In this document: piece after piece, positions 6,075 to 6,438 of the stretch
Position numbering within the stretch: the first letter of the stretch is position 1
Layout of the letters: each line of letters begins with the position of its first letter
Assembly (NCBI GenBank): GCA_903970455.1
Contig: CAJCIW010000186.1
Coordinates: 1-6,438, forward strand
From: Verrucomicrobiota bacterium
GTDB taxonomy: Bacteria; Chlamydiota; Chlamydiia; Chlamydiales; Rhabdochlamydiaceae
Reading direction: 5' to 3'
Length of the DNA stretch: 6,438 bases
Notes under the pieces: generated by a model
Databases searched by the model: none
Told to the model about the DNA's origin: nothing
The model's input: only the letters and a program-made list of their open reading frames with translations
Program-made: the position numbers and the translations under genes

Positions 6075-6438
6075 ATGTCAATTCCCCATGTGAAAGACAA
6101 TACTACGATTAAGAATCAAAGCAATACATCTCGGGTGAATCGTTTAAATCCGCAGCTAAGTACAAATCCAGGACAGCTACAAACCGGTCAAGAGGTAGTC
6201 CCAATCGGGGGCCCCAGTCCGATTTGGAGCACTGTAATCGATAGAGTTTTGACGATTATAGGGGAACAGCAGCCTCACAACAACTCCCCCTTAAGTCAGC
6301 GAGCTGTTCATCTTGTTAGTGAAAACGAAACATCTGGATTTCAGAGGCGCCTCTTTTCAGGTTCTGGCGGGAGAGTGCAAATATGGTATGGGGATACTGG
6401 TTCCCCTTCTTCTAATGTTGCCTCATCATTTTTTACAA
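6075..6438 (+). CDS. Unknown polar protein, possible secreted effector, 3' partial
   Basis: The frame is open from ATG 6075 to the window edge, 121 residues, with no stop. I do not recognise a domain. The first 45 residues are polar and Asn/Thr/Ser/Gln-rich (SIPHVKDNTTIKNQSNTSR), with no signal peptide and almost no acidic residues. This is the composition often seen in N-termini of chlamydial type III secretion substrates. A short hydrophobic or amphipathic stretch IWSTVIDRVLTIIG lies at 50-63. Later comes SGSGGRVQIWYGDTGSPSSN (96-114 region), glycine/serine-rich and possibly a linker. A strong AGGAG precedes the start. It is divergent from the phnP-like gene and so probably has its own promoter. 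That it is a real gene is likely from its length and ribosome site; the effector role is only inferred from composition. Confidence 0.7.
   Translation, partial: MSIPHVKDNTTIKNQSNTSRVNRLNPQLSTNPGQLQTGQEVVPIGGPSPIWSTVIDRVLTIIGEQQPHNNSPLSQRAVHLVSENETSGFQRRLFSGSGGRVQIWYGDTGSPSSNVASSFFT

Overview
The window looks like chromosomal DNA of an amoeba-associated (environmental) member of the Chlamydiae, order Parachlamydiales. The main clue is the pair of a PhnP-type metallo-beta-lactamase-fold gene followed 9 bases later by hflX. As I recall, the same adjacency occurs in Chlamydia trachomatis (CT380/CT379). The mix of a DHA2 drug exporter, radC, several toxin-antitoxin (TA) relics and a polar, effector-like open gene fits a larger Parachlamydiales genome better than a reduced pathogenic Chlamydia. 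This is inference; no marker gene is present to fix the genus.

Layout. Positions 1-1319 (+) hold the 3' part of a 14-TM DHA2/EmrB-type exporter that is cut by the window edge. Its stop codon overlaps by 4 bases the stop of radC (1316-2029, -). Divergent from radC is a 66-codon N-terminal piece of a DprA-like protein (2159-2359, +). Next comes an intact toxin-first HigB/HigA-type module (2464-3091, +), with a consensus-like promoter and a perfect 10-bp inverted repeat lying over it. Facing it on the minus strand is a second TA locus: an intact ribbon-helix-helix-type antitoxin (3428-3688) with a strong Shine-Dalgarno and its own promoter/operator, coupled by a GTGA overlap to a Doc/Fic toxin gene that is broken. 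The toxin reads well for 69 codons, then stops, and a degraded Fic core seems to continue in another frame down to 3071. After this 1.3-kb AT-rich TA island come hflX (3764-5077, -) and its upstream operon partner phnP-like (5087-5869, -). A 205-base intergenic stretch then leads to a gene starting at 6075 (+) that runs off the window end; its polar Ser/Thr/Asn/Gln-rich N-terminus resembles that of type III effectors but has no recognisable domain.

How they work together. PhnP-like and HflX probably form one housekeeping transcript; HflX is a ribosome-associated GTPase. The two TA loci end tail to tail between housekeeping blocks, and the neighbouring dprA and doc relics suggest repeated insertion and decay at this spot. 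No tRNA, rRNA, CRISPR, insertion sequence or convincing rho-independent terminator was seen. I see no clearly undescribed multi-gene system. The items most worth a second look are the antitoxin retained beside a broken Doc toxin, the operator architecture of the HigBA-like module, and the unknown gene at the right edge.
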